In this document: positions 44,338 to 53,909 of the stretch, in pieces | Layout: each line of letters begins with the position of its first letter | Numbering within the stretch: the stretch's first letter is position 1 | Assembly: GCF_017313785.1 (NCBI RefSeq) | Contig: NZ_JAFLNL010000001.1 | Coordinates: 124,001-188,000, forward strand | From: Flagellimonas aurea | GTDB lineage: Bacteria > Bacteroidota > Bacteroidia > Flavobacteriales > Flavobacteriaceae | Direction of reading: 5' to 3' | Length of the DNA: 64,000 nucleotides | Notes under the pieces: model-generated | What the model was told of the DNA's origin: nothing | Seen by the model: the letters and a program-made list of their open reading frames with translations, nothing else | Databases searched by the model: none | Translations under genes and position numbers: made by a program

Positions 44338-46494
44338 ATGAAAAGATATTTTCTCATCATCTCCCTCTCTATTCTCATTTCCTGTAACGATTCAAATCCA
44401 ACTAATACAGACAAGGCCTATTTCACCACATGGGAACATTATTTGGGCGACCCCGAACGAACACATTTCTCCAACCTTGACCAAATTGACACCACGAATG
44501 TTTCTCAATTAAAACTCGCTTGGAGTTACAAAAGTGGAGGGCTACAAGAGGGCAGAACCACACAGATACAGACAAGCCCCTTAATGGTTGAAAATGTACT
44601 TTACGGGGTAAATGCAGCCATTGAACTGTTCGCCATCGATGCTAAAACAGGAGAGGAAATCTGGAAGTTTTCACCGAAAAGTAAAGATGAATCTGGCTTG
44701 GGGCTCAACCGCGGATTAAATTATTGGAAATCTGATGGCAAGGAACCCAGTCGTATCTTTTTCTCATCGGGTCCAAAATTGTATGCCATCAAACTTGAAA
44801 CGGGCCAACCCATTTCAAGTTTTGGCGATAACGGCAGTATAGACCTTAGGAAAGGCTTGGACAGAGACCCGAGCAAATTGTCCGTGGTCTCCAATGCACC
44901 GGGGGCGGTTTTTAAAAACATTTTGATTCAGGGCACCCGAGTGGGCGAAGGACCTGGCTCTTCTCCGGGACACATTCGCGCCTACAATGTGCTCACCGGT
45001 GAAATTTTATGGACATTCCACACCATTCCACAACCCGGTGAGTTTGGCTACGATACGTGGCCTGCCGAGGCATACAAAAAGGTTGGTGGCGCTAATAGCT
45101 GGCCCGGCATGGCATTGGACAACGATCAAGGCATTGTCTACATTCCCACCGGTTCAGCAGCGTTTGATTGGTACGGGGGCGACCGCGAAGGGTCCAACCT
45201 CTTTGCCAATTCCCTATTGGCACTCAACGCAAACACAGGTGAGCGGATTTGGCATTATCAAATGGTGCACCACGATATTTGGGACCGCGATTTGCCCGCA
45301 CCACCCAATTTAGTTGATATCGTTAGGGACGGAGAGACCATCCCTGCCGTTGCTCAGGTTACTAAAAGCGGTCATGTATTTGTGTTCAACAGAATCACGG
45401 GAGAACCTCTGTTCCCCATCGAGGAAAAAGCCTATCCCAGCTCCAAATTGATTGGAGAAAAAGCATTTGAAACACAACCATTGCCATTAAAACCTGCGCC
45501 ATTTGCATGACAGATTTTAACAGAAAACGATTTATATGCACCGAATCGAACCGCCTTTGTAGATGATTTGGTGCCAGGCAACGAAACCGATAAAGCACCC
45601 ACCGTGCTAGAAAAATTCAACTCCATTACATCACAAGGGCAATTTACCCCTATGGATACCACCGGAGTGATTCTATTTCCAGGGGCCGATGGTGGTGCCG
45701 AATGGGGCGGGGCTGCACTTGACCCCCGTGATGGTGTAATGTATGTAAATGCCAACGAGATGGCTTGGATCATTAAAATGAAAGAAGTTGGTGACGGGTC
45801 GGAAGGCTCAAGCGTTGGCCAAAGTTTGGCGCAAATTCACTGCGCCAGATGCCATGGTGGCGATTTGCAAGGTTTGAACGGAATCCCTGAACTTCAAAAT
45901 GTGAAGCTAAGGTTGGAAACCGACTCGATAAAAACCATTATCCAAAAAGGCCGAGGCGCCATGCCAGGCATGCCAAATCTTTCCGAAGAAGAAACCAATG
46001 CCATCACCGAATTTTTAGTTGGTATGGAAGAAGCCAAGGACCACAGGGTGGAAAATACAAAAATAGAGGTACCGTATTCCATTTCGAGCTTTGCTAGGTT
46101 CAAGGACGATAGAGGCTTTCCTGTGGTAAAACCGCCATGGGGAACTTTGAACGCCATCGATCTTAATACGGGCGAATACTTGTGGACAGTACCTTTGGGA
46201 CATGAAGAAAGTCTAGACGACCCCAACAATCCCGTTTCAGGGCTTGAAAATTATGGGGGACCCGTTGTCACTAAAGGTGGCGTGCTTTTTATTGCAGCTA
46301 CCAAGGATGAGAAAATACGAGCGTTCCATATGAAAACGGGAAAAAAGCTTTGGGAAGACCAGCTTTCCTCAGGAGGATATGCCACACCGATTACCTACCA
46401 AGTTGATGGCAAACAATACGTGGTGATTTCCTGTGGAGGCGGTAAAATGGGCACCCCTTCCGGTGATGAATACCGTGCTTACGCTTTGGAATAA
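44338..46494 (+). pseudogene. PQQ-dependent quinohemoprotein dehydrogenase broken by an in-frame TGA
   Basis: One frame runs from the ATG at 44338 to TAA at 46494 (718 codons) with a single TGA at 45508-45510. Upstream are a lipoprotein signal (LSILISC) and propeller blades (WEHYLGDPERTHFSNL, SWPGMALDNDQG, HHDIWDRDLPAPP). Downstream come QILTENDLYAPNR, a cytochrome c insert with CARCH (about codon 502) and MPGMP, then the last blades. Family members usually read FARQ-x-LTE at the break, so CGA to TGA (Arg to stop) explains it. Intact, it would oxidise a sugar or alcohol outside the cytoplasm. It is a recent nonsense mutation or a base error. Confidence 0.85.
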
Positions 46495-47535
46495 CTAGGG
46501 CGCCGGATTCGGAATAGCATTGTGGATTTCCTCAATGCCCTCCAATACCTCATCGGAAAGGTCCACATGGATGCTTTCAATATTTTCCTTGAGCTGCTCC
46601 ATACTCGTGGCACCTATAATATTACTTGTTAAAAAGGGTCGGGTATTTACAAAGGCCAATGCCATTTGGGCCATGCTCAAACCATGTGTTTTTGCCAATT
46701 CTGCATATTGTTCTGTTGCAGCAACAGCTGTATCACCACTATATCTGCTGTAATTTGGGAACAAGGTCACCCTCGCCTTTCTCGGTGGAATCTCGGTAAG
46801 ATATTTTCCGCTCAATGTTCCGAATCCAAGGGGAGAGTATGCCAAAAGCCCAATCTGTTCCCTCATGGAAATTTCGGAAAGTCCTACCTCGAACAAACGG
46901 TTCAAGAGGTTATATGGATTTTGAATGGTCATCATTCTGGGCAAAGATTGATGGACCTTGCTCTCTTCAAGATAACGCATGCTTCCCCAAGGTGTTTCGT
47001 TGGACAATCCCACATGGCGAATTTTACCTTCGGCAATTAAATCACGCAGTGTTTCCAAAACTTGGTGAATATTATCATCCCAAACATCTACCGCATGGGC
47101 ATTGTATCCCCGCTGTCCAAAATAATTCGTGTTCCGCTCCGGCCAATGGAGCTGGTATAGATCAATATAATCCGTTTGCAACCGCTTCAGACTGCCCTCT
47201 ACGGCACTGACAATGGATTCCTTGCTAAAACCTGTACTGCGTATATGGTTTGCAGCATGTCCCGGTCCAGCAATCTTGGAGGCCAACACTACTTTATCCC
47301 TGTTTCCTGTTTTTTTGAACCAGTTCCCAATAAGTTCCTCGGTTACGGCATACAACTCCTTTTTTGCCGGAACCGGATACAATTCAGCCGTGTCGAAGAA
47401 ATTCACTCCTTCATCCAGCGCATAATCCATTTGTTCATGGGCTTCATCTTCGTTGTTCTGACGTCCCCAGGTCATGGTGCCCAAGCAAATTTTGGATATG
47501 CGGATATCGGTATGTGGGATTCTGGTATATTTCAT
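46495..47535 (-). CDS. Aldo/keto reductase (Tas-like)
   Basis: 346 residues. TIM-barrel AKR with the catalytic set visible: Asp and Tyr in NFFDTAELYPVP, Lys in VVLASKIAG and His in YQLHWPERN; the NADPH-binding end is FLTSNIIGATSMEQLKENI. Length and the DTAELYPVP segment resemble E. coli Tas. The substrate is unknown. Its stop codon directly abuts the stop of the plus-strand dehydrogenase (convergent, no spacer), so no terminator separates the two. Confidence 0.93.
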   Translation of the reverse strand: MKYTRIPHTDIRISKICLGTMTWGRQNNEDEAHEQMDYALDEGVNFFDTAELYPVPAKKELYAVTEELIGNWFKKTGNRDKVVLASKIAGPGHAANHIRSTGFSKESIVSAVEGSLKRLQTDYIDLYQLHWPERNTNYFGQRGYNAHAVDVWDDNIHQVLETLRDLIAEGKIRHVGLSNETPWGSMRYLEESKVHQSLPRMMTIQNPYNLLNRLFEVGLSEISMREQIGLLAYSPLGFGTLSGKYLTEIPPRKARVTLFPNYSRYSGDTAVAATEQYAELAKTHGLSMAQMALAFVNTRPFLTSNIIGATSMEQLKENIESIHVDLSDEVLEGIEEIHNAIPNPAP

Positions 47536-47597
47536 TTTTTACAAGTTTAGGACGCCTAAAGGTACTGAAACAAAATTATCGGTCTTTAACCACAATG

Positions 47598-48362
47598 TTA
47601 CTTTTCCACCTCCAGCAGGATAGGACAATGGTCGCTATGTTTTGCTTCGGATAAAATTACCGAACGCTTTAACCTGTCCTTCAATGGCTCTGCAACCATA
47701 CCATAATCCAAACGCCAACCCTTGTTATTGGCCCTTGCATTGGCACGGTAGCTCCACCACGTATAATTGTCCGGTTCTTTGTTGAAATGCCTAAAACTAT
47801 CAATAAAGCCACTATCAATAAAGTTTCCGATCCATTCGCGTTCCACCGGCAAGAATCCAGAAACGTTCTTGTTACGGACGGGATCATGGATATCAATGGC
47901 TTCGTGACAAATATTATAATCACCACAAACAATCAGGTTGGGGCGTTCCTTTCTGAGTTCATCGGCATATTTTTGAAAATCGGCCATATACATCAATTTG
48001 TGGTCCAAACGGTCGATGTTGGTGCCAGAGGGAAGATACATGCTCATTATGGAAAGGTCGCCATAATCGGCCCTAATGTTCCTTCCCTCAAAATCCATGT
48101 AATCGATGCCCGTTCCAAATTCAACATGGTCAGGTTGTTCTTTGCAAAGCAATGCCACACCACTATACCCTTTTTTTTGGGCACTGAACCAATAGTGGTA
48201 GGGATACCCGGCTTCTTCAAAAAGTTGCGTGTCCACCTGTTCTTCCATGGCCTTGGTTTCCTGCAGACAAATAATATCGGGTGAAACTGTTTGTAGCCAA
48301 TCCACGAAACCCTTGTTCATTGCGGCACGGATTCCGTTAACATTGTATGATGCGATTTTCAT
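47598..48362 (-). CDS. xth: Exodeoxyribonuclease III
   Basis: 254 residues from the ATG at 48362 (MKIASYNVNGIRAAMNKGF); the ORF reaches six codons further upstream. The EEP-family motifs are intact: ICLQETKA (catalytic Glu), VCGDYNICHEAIDI (Asp and Asn), and SDHCPI with the catalytic His. It cleaves abasic sites and trims 3' ends in base-excision repair. It is divergent from the isochorismatase-like gene, with 134 bases between. Confidence 0.97.
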   Translation of the reverse strand: MKIASYNVNGIRAAMNKGFVDWLQTVSPDIICLQETKAMEEQVDTQLFEEAGYPYHYWFSAQKKGYSGVALLCKEQPDHVEFGTGIDYMDFEGRNIRADYGDLSIMSMYLPSGTNIDRLDHKLMYMADFQKYADELRKERPNLIVCGDYNICHEAIDIHDPVRNKNVSGFLPVEREWIGNFIDSGFIDSFRHFNKEPDNYTWWSYRANARANNKGWRLDYGMVAEPLKDRLKRSVILSEAKHSDHCPILLEVEK

Positions 48363-48496
48363 TTGATTCAATTTGTCCAAAAATAGTTATTGTAGACGGC
48401 TCCCTAAAATTGATTTTTCCAATGGCGCCATCAATGTAAATTACAACGGTCTACATTCTTAAAGATTTCCCTTAATTTTAGACAAAATTCATCCTC

Positions 48497-49057
48497 ATGA
48501 CCGCACTTGTTTTAATCGATGTCCAAAAAGGGCTTGAAGAAACTTCTTTTTATGGCACTGAGCGAAACAATTTGGATGCTGAAAAAAATTGTGGGAAGTT
48601 ATTACGGTTTTTCAGAACAAAAAGTTTGCCCGTTTTTCATGTAAAGCATAATTCATCCAATATTGATTCACCCCTATATCCCAACAAAATGGGTAACGAT
48701 TTCCATCCCGAGGTACGCCCGTTGATCAACGAACCTGTTTTTGAAAAAAATGTGAACAGCGCATTCATTGGAACAAATTTGGAGGCAAGTCTAAAAGCAC
48801 AGAACATAACAGATGTGGTAATTGCAGGATTGACCATTGAACACTGCATTTCCACATCGGTCCGAATGGCCTCCAATTTAGGTTTCCATGTGATTTTGGT
48901 TTCTGATGCCACAGCTGCCTTTGATAAAATAGGATATGATGGCAATCCCTACAGTGCCGAGGTAATTTTTCATTCGGAACTCGCCAACTTAAAGGATGAA
49001 TTCGCAACCATCATGGATACCGACACCTTGTTGGGCAAACTTGAACTTAACAATTAG
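48497..49057 (+). CDS. Isochorismatase-like cysteine hydrolase
   Basis: 186 residues. The catalytic triad of the family is visible: Asp8 in ALVLIDVQKG, Lys95 in VFEKNVNSAF, and Cys118 in GLTIEHCISTSVRMA with the cis-peptide region before it. Members hydrolyse amide or vinyl-ether bonds of small molecules such as nicotinamide; the substrate is open. The secreted Gfo/Idh gene begins 37 bases after its stop and may be co-transcribed. Confidence 0.9.
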   Translation: MTALVLIDVQKGLEETSFYGTERNNLDAEKNCGKLLRFFRTKSLPVFHVKHNSSNIDSPLYPNKMGNDFHPEVRPLINEPVFEKNVNSAFIGTNLEASLKAQNITDVVIAGLTIEHCISTSVRMASNLGFHVILVSDATAAFDKIGYDGNPYSAEVIFHSELANLKDEFATIMDTDTLLGKLELNN

Positions 49058-49094
49058 TTACTATTTTTATAGCATTAAAATCCCCGTAATCCAT

Positions 49095-50201
49095 ATGGCA
49101 CGATCAGTCTTTTTCTTTTTGTCTTGTTTGTTTTTTGCAAACACATCCCTATTTGGCCAATCAAACCCTCTTAAAATTGGGATTGCGGGACTCACTCACA
49201 CCCACGTACATTCTATTTTAGGCCGTAAAAATATTGGAGATATAAAAATTGTCGGCATTGCCGAGCCCAATCACGAACTTGCCCAAAAATATATTGATCA
49301 ATATGGGCTTTCCATGGATCTGGTCTACAACAGTTTGGAAGAAATGATCTCTGTCACCCAGCCAGAGGCGGTGACCGCTTTTGGCAACATATATGATCAT
49401 CTGGAAGTAGTTCAAATCTGCGCACCAAAAGGAATCCATGTAATGGTGGAAAAGCCTTTGGCCGTTAGTATGGAACATGCCAAAAAGATGAAAGACCTGG
49501 CCGAGGCACACAACATACATTTACTCACCAATTACGAAACAACATGGTACCCTACCAACCACCGGGCAAAAGATCTTTTGGACAATGGAAAAATTGGAGC
49601 ACTACGAAAAGTGATTGTACGTGATGGTCATCGAGGGCCAGTGAAAATTGGTGTAAACGAAGAGTTTTTGGAGTGGCTCCAAGATCCTATTCTGAATGGA
49701 GGAGGTGCCATAACGGACTTTGGTTGTTACGGAGCCAATTTGGTGACATGGCTCAAAAAAGGTGAAAGACCCAATACCGTTACCGCCGTGACACAGCAAA
49801 TGCAATCGGAAAATAATCCAAAAGTTGATGATGATGCGACCATCATCCTCACCTACGATGATTCACAGGCCATTTTGGAGCCTTCTTGGAACTGGCCCAT
49901 AGGAAGAAAAGATATGGAACTGTACGGGCTAACAGGAGCCATCTATGCGGACAACGGCAAAGAACTAAGAATTCGTATGGCCGAAGGGTATGATGGCTTT
50001 CAAGAAGAGAAAATGACCCTTCCCAAAAGACCTGCTCCCTATACTGATGGCTTCTCATTTTTGGCAGGCGTAGTGAACGGTTCTATCAGTATGGCCCCGT
50101 TTGACCTTTCTTCTTTAGAAAACAATATGCTGGTTATTGAAATTTTGGATGCCGCTCGTAAAAGTGCTGAAAAAGGAGTTACCATCTTACTCGAAAAATA
50201 A
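49095..50201 (+). CDS. Secreted Gfo/Idh/MocA family oxidoreductase
   Basis: 368 residues from the ATG at 49095, which begins a signal peptide (MARSVFFFLSCLFFANTSLFG). The longer open frame to 48996 overlaps the previous gene. The Rossmann fold follows (LKIGIAGLTHTHVHSIL, VKIVGIAEPNHELA), with GIHVMVEKPLAVSMEHA containing the EKP motif, and the C-terminal alpha/beta domain (GGGAITDFGCYGANLVTWL). Exported members of this family are known to carry a tightly bound NAD(P) and act on sugars or sugar-like substrates. A TonB receptor follows after 30 bases, suggesting that uptake and periplasmic conversion are linked. Confidence 0.9.
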   Translation: MARSVFFFLSCLFFANTSLFGQSNPLKIGIAGLTHTHVHSILGRKNIGDIKIVGIAEPNHELAQKYIDQYGLSMDLVYNSLEEMISVTQPEAVTAFGNIYDHLEVVQICAPKGIHVMVEKPLAVSMEHAKKMKDLAEAHNIHLLTNYETTWYPTNHRAKDLLDNGKIGALRKVIVRDGHRGPVKIGVNEEFLEWLQDPILNGGGAITDFGCYGANLVTWLKKGERPNTVTAVTQQMQSENNPKVDDDATIILTYDDSQAILEPSWNWPIGRKDMELYGLTGAIYADNGKELRIRMAEGYDGFQEEKMTLPKRPAPYTDGFSFLAGVVNGSISMAPFDLSSLENNMLVIEILDAARKSAEKGVTILLEK

Positions 50202-50231
50202 TCTGTTTTGCCAACGATTCCCCTACATTCT

Positions 50232-52292
50232 ATGAAATATTTACCCTGTATATTATTTCTGCTCATCATGGCAGACATGATAGCACAAGATACCCAGAAC
50301 GATTCCATTACCCGTTTGGACGAGGTGGTGCTGACCCAGGATGCCATCCCCAAAAAAGCTACGGGCATAACGGTCTCCTCCAAAATAGCGGGGCAAACTT
50401 TTGAACGGTTCAACCCTATCGATATTCCATCGGCCATCAACCTGATTTCCGGGGTCTACATTCTTTCGGGAGCCATCAACACCAACCGGATTACCGTACG
50501 GGGCATGGGGGCCAGAACCCCTTATGGTACCAACAAGTTGCGAATGTATTTTAACGGCATCCCTGTGACCAATGGAACGGGTTCCTCGACCATCGAGGCC
50601 TACGATTTTGAGAATCTAGGCGCGGTAGAAGTAATTAAAGGTCCAAAGGCATCTGCATTCGGGGCCAATCTGGGTGGTGCCATTTTACTGGATACCAAGG
50701 CATCTGTTCAAGATAGGACCCAGCTCATCAATTCGTTCACGATAGGCTCTTACAACATGCTCAAAGACAACCTGACCTTCTCCCATTCGGAAAATGGCCT
50801 TGACATATCCCTTAGTTATAACCATTTGGAAACTGATGGCTACCGCCAGAACAGCCAGTTCCAACGTGACGGACTGCTCTTGAACACCAAGTTACGGACC
50901 GGACAAAAAAGCAGTCTTGCCCTTTTGGTCAACTATATAGACTACACGGCGCATATCCCGAGCTCAATCAACTTGACCGATTTTGAAGAAGATCCTACGC
51001 GGGCACCATCAAACTGGTTAGAATCGCAGGGTTACGAAGCCAACAAGTATATTTTGACGGGCCTATCGCATACCTATCAATTTTCGGAGCAGTTACAGAA
51101 CACTACCAGTATTTTCTATACCTATTTGGACCATTACGAACCTAGACCATTTGACATTCTGGACGAATTCACCAATGGCTATGGTTTCAGAAGCCGTTTT
51201 GCGGGCAATTGGGGAAAGGCGGATATCAGTTTTGGGGGCGAGTTCTATAGGGACGAGTACCATTGGGGCACTTTTGAGAATCTTTATGAGGAAAACAATG
51301 GCAATGGTAGCCTGCAAGGCTCACAACTTAGCGACAATTCCGAATTTAGGAGACAGTTCAACCTGTTTGGAACCCTCTCCTATCCCATCACTGAAAGACT
51401 CTCCGGCCAACTGGGTCTCAACTGGAACAAGACCCATTATGATTTCAGGGACCTCTTCGGCGAAGGAGCGGGGAATGCCTCGGCCAAACGTGATTTTGAT
51501 GCCATATTGCTTCCAAATCTAGGACTCTCCTATCAAATCAAAAATGGGAGCATCTATGCCAATGTCAGCAGGGGGTTTTCCAACCCAGGTTTAGAAGAGA
51601 CGTTGACCCCTAGTGGTGCCATCAACCCGGACATTGCCCAAGAAACAGGAACGAACTATGAGCTTGGCACCGAATTGATGCTACTTCATAAAAAACTATC
51701 GGTCAACCTTGCGGCATACCGAATGGATGTGAAGAACCTGTTGGTGGCCCAACGGATCGGTGAGGACCAATACATAGGAAGAAATGCGGGAAAAACACGT
51801 CACCAAGGGTTGGAAATGGAACTACAGTACAAAGCAAGAATGGCTCGGACCATCACTTTTGCCCCCTATATCAGCTACACACTGAACGACCACAGTTTCG
51901 TGGATTTTGTAGATGATGATAACGATTATTCCGGTAATCCGCTTACGGGTGTTCCAAAGCATCGACTGAGCTCGGGCATTGATTTTAGGCATTCCAATGG
52001 CCTACGATTGAACTTGACACATCAGTTCGTGGACGAAATTCCCATGACGGATTCCAATTCCATCAACAGTGATTCCTTTAACGTATTCCACGCCAAATTG
52101 GGGTTCCGCACATCGCTTTTGTCCAGTATAACACTAGGGGTTAATGCTGGCATCAACAATATTTTTGATACCAACTATGCTCAGTCCGTATTGATCAACG
52201 CGGTTGGATTTGGAGGGGCACAACCTAGATATTACTATCCTGGAAATGGACGAAATTATTTTGGAGGCCTACAATTGAACTATGTCTTCTAG
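50232..52292 (+). CDS. TonB-dependent receptor downstream of secreted Gfo/Idh
   Basis: 686 residues from the ATG at 50232 (MKYLPCILFLLIMADMIAQ signal peptide). A TonB box region (ITRLDEVVLTQDA), a plug (about 45-160, RITVRGMGARTPYGTNKLRMYFNG and LGAVEVIKGPKASAFGANLGGAILLDT) and a barrel ending YFGGLQLNYVF are seen. There is no carboxypeptidase-like domain and no SusD partner; the plug type is like FecA and siderophore receptors. The 30-base gap to the Gfo/Idh gene indicates an operon. The ligand is not known: a siderophore or a small sugar-like compound are both possible. Confidence 0.9.
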   Translation: MKYLPCILFLLIMADMIAQDTQNDSITRLDEVVLTQDAIPKKATGITVSSKIAGQTFERFNPIDIPSAINLISGVYILSGAINTNRITVRGMGARTPYGTNKLRMYFNGIPVTNGTGSSTIEAYDFENLGAVEVIKGPKASAFGANLGGAILLDTKASVQDRTQLINSFTIGSYNMLKDNLTFSHSENGLDISLSYNHLETDGYRQNSQFQRDGLLLNTKLRTGQKSSLALLVNYIDYTAHIPSSINLTDFEEDPTRAPSNWLESQGYEANKYILTGLSHTYQFSEQLQNTTSIFYTYLDHYEPRPFDILDEFTNGYGFRSRFAGNWGKADISFGGEFYRDEYHWGTFENLYEENNGNGSLQGSQLSDNSEFRRQFNLFGTLSYPITERLSGQLGLNWNKTHYDFRDLFGEGAGNASAKRDFDAILLPNLGLSYQIKNGSIYANVSRGFSNPGLEETLTPSGAINPDIAQETGTNYELGTELMLLHKKLSVNLAAYRMDVKNLLVAQRIGEDQYIGRNAGKTRHQGLEMELQYKARMARTITFAPYISYTLNDHSFVDFVDDDNDYSGNPLTGVPKHRLSSGIDFRHSNGLRLNLTHQFVDEIPMTDSNSINSDSFNVFHAKLGFRTSLLSSITLGVNAGINNIFDTNYAQSVLINAVGFGGAQPRYYYPGNGRNYFGGLQLNYVF

Positions 52293-52342
52293 TTTCAGAT
52301 TGACGCTTTTGACCTATATTTAAGACCCAAAACAAGCTGACC

Positions 52343-52690
52343 GTGAATGAAATAGATGAATACATTTCCAAATTCCCCGAAGAGGTTCAACGGCAACTTC
52401 AAAAAGTACGGGCTATCATTAAAAAAACAGCGCCTAAAGCCATAGAGCAAATTGCCTATGGTATGCCAGGTTATAAAACCAACGGAAAGCCGCTCGTATA
52501 CTTTGCAGGGTACAAAAATCATATTGGTTTTTATGCGACACCTTCTGGACATGAGGCATTTCAAAATGAACTTTCTAAATACAAACAAGGGAAAGGTTCC
52601 GTACAATTTCCTTTAGACCGACCCATTCCTTTTGACCTTATTGAACAAATTATTAGGTTTAGAATTGAGGAGAATTCCAAAATCAAATAA
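52343..52690 (+). CDS. DUF1801 family protein
   Basis: 115 residues with a GTG start at 52343, which gives the family N-terminus NEIDEYISKFPEEVQRQLQKVRAIIKK. The segments APKAIEQIAYGMPGYKTNGKPLVYFAGYKNHIGFY and the final PFDLIEQIIRFRIEEN are diagnostic of DUF1801 (YdhG-like fold, sometimes called iron-chaperone-like). Its function is not established. The next small gene starts six bases later, so the two are coupled. Confidence 0.88.
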   Translation: MNEIDEYISKFPEEVQRQLQKVRAIIKKTAPKAIEQIAYGMPGYKTNGKPLVYFAGYKNHIGFYATPSGHEAFQNELSKYKQGKGSVQFPLDRPIPFDLIEQIIRFRIEENSKIK

Positions 52691-52696
52691 AATTTC

Positions 52697-53179
52697 ATGC
52701 AGCCACGAATAGAAATAATGCCCAAAACCATATTGGTCGGGAAAAAATCAATCACCTCCTTTGCCAACAATAACATCTTTGAACTATGGCAGGGCTTTTC
52801 TCCCCGTAAAAAAGAAATAAACCATGTTGTCAACAATGACAGCTATGCCGTAGAAATCTATCCCACCACCACATTTTTTCAAAGTTTTGACCCAACCCTT
52901 CAGTTTGAAAGATGGGCGGCCATTGCAGTTTCGAAAATTGAAGAAATACCCGAGGGCATGGAAAGTTTGACCGTCCCCGAAGGATTATATGCCGTTTTCC
53001 CGTATAAAGGAAAGCCAAGTGAAGCGAAGGGGGCCTTCAAATACATGTATGGAGAATGGCTTCCGAATTCGGAATACGAAATGGACAGCCGTCCTTACTT
53101 TGCCTTAATGAGCGAAATGTACAAAGGAGAGCATCCAGAATCTGAAGAGGAGTTTTGGGTCCCTATCAAGAAGAAATAA
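52697..53179 (+). CDS. GyrI-like / effector-binding domain protein
   Basis: 160 residues, a stand-alone GyrI/AraC-effector-binding fold: EIMPKTILVGKKSITSF at the start, GLYAVFPYKGKPSEAKGAFKYMYGEWLPNSEYEMDSRPYF and EEEFWVPIKKK at the end. Such proteins bind hydrophobic small molecules and can hydrolyse or sequester them; no DNA-binding domain is attached here. It follows the DUF1801 gene by six bases. The family call is good; the ligand is unknown. Confidence 0.88.
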   Translation: MQPRIEIMPKTILVGKKSITSFANNNIFELWQGFSPRKKEINHVVNNDSYAVEIYPTTTFFQSFDPTLQFERWAAIAVSKIEEIPEGMESLTVPEGLYAVFPYKGKPSEAKGAFKYMYGEWLPNSEYEMDSRPYFALMSEMYKGEHPESEEEFWVPIKKK

Positions 53180-53293
53180 AAAATCTTTTTGTCCATTTCA
53201 AAGTGTTAGGGAAAGTCGTTTACCAAAACAATGACCATACGTTACAAGGCATTTGTCCGTAATCCGTATCTTAGTTATACTTTTGCCAAGTAT

Positions 53294-53809
53294 ATGATTA
53301 GAAATTTTGTCTCTCTTATAGTTTTACTATTGATTTTTTCCTGTACCGAAAAAACACAGAAAGAGGTCAGCTCCATTGACCCCGTGAACTGGAGCAACAG
53401 AACTGCTACCATCTCAGTTCAAGACTCTTTGATGAGTGGAACATCGTACCTATCCGTATACTCCGAAATTTACAGTGAAACGGAACACCGTACCCACAAC
53501 CTAACGAGCACCATAAGCATGCGCAACACCAATCTAAGGGACACGATTTACATCAATAAGGCAGAGTATTTTGATACCAAGGGCAACCCCATCAGGACAT
53601 ATTTTGATGAAACCATCTATATTAAACCGATGGAAACGGTAGAAATTGTGATTGATGAAAAGGACCGTTCCGGAGGAACAGGAGCCAACTTTCTATTCCA
53701 ATGGTCCATTAAGCCCTCTTCCCACGAACCCTATTTTGAAGGTGTCATGATTTCCACCTCTGGCCAGCAAGGACTCTCCTTTACCACAGAGGGCAAACGG
53801 GTGGAATAG
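53294..53809 (+). CDS. DUF3124 lipoprotein
   Basis: 171 residues from the ATG at 53294, chosen because it begins a lipoprotein signal (MIRNFVSLIVLLLIFSC, C17); the frame stays open 21 codons further up. The DUF3124 body is clear: GTSYLSVYSEIY, TSTISMRNTNLRDTIYI, AEYFDTKGNPIRTY, and GGTGANFLFQWSI. It is a beta-sandwich-like domain of unknown function on the outer face of the cell. It lies upstream of fhs with 100 bases between. Confidence 0.85.
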   Translation: MIRNFVSLIVLLLIFSCTEKTQKEVSSIDPVNWSNRTATISVQDSLMSGTSYLSVYSEIYSETEHRTHNLTSTISMRNTNLRDTIYINKAEYFDTKGNPIRTYFDETIYIKPMETVEIVIDEKDRSGGTGANFLFQWSIKPSSHEPYFEGVMISTSGQQGLSFTTEGKRVE

Positions 53810-53909
53810 CTCCACCACACGCACAAATATCATAGTTTTACTCAACCGATTATGGTATCTTGTATATTCATTTTGGAAATTCTTTTCCATGTACATATAA
53901 GAATTCACT

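Noticed and set aside
45508-45510. TGA read as Trp or selenocysteine
   Set aside because: The expected residue is Arg, no selenocysteine structure is evident, and TGA is used as a normal stop in the window (for example at 26722-26724).
45568-46494. Separate gene starting at a TTG after the in-frame stop
   Set aside because: It begins in the middle of a propeller blade, lacks a signal peptide and is in the same frame as the upstream part; it is the tail of one broken gene.
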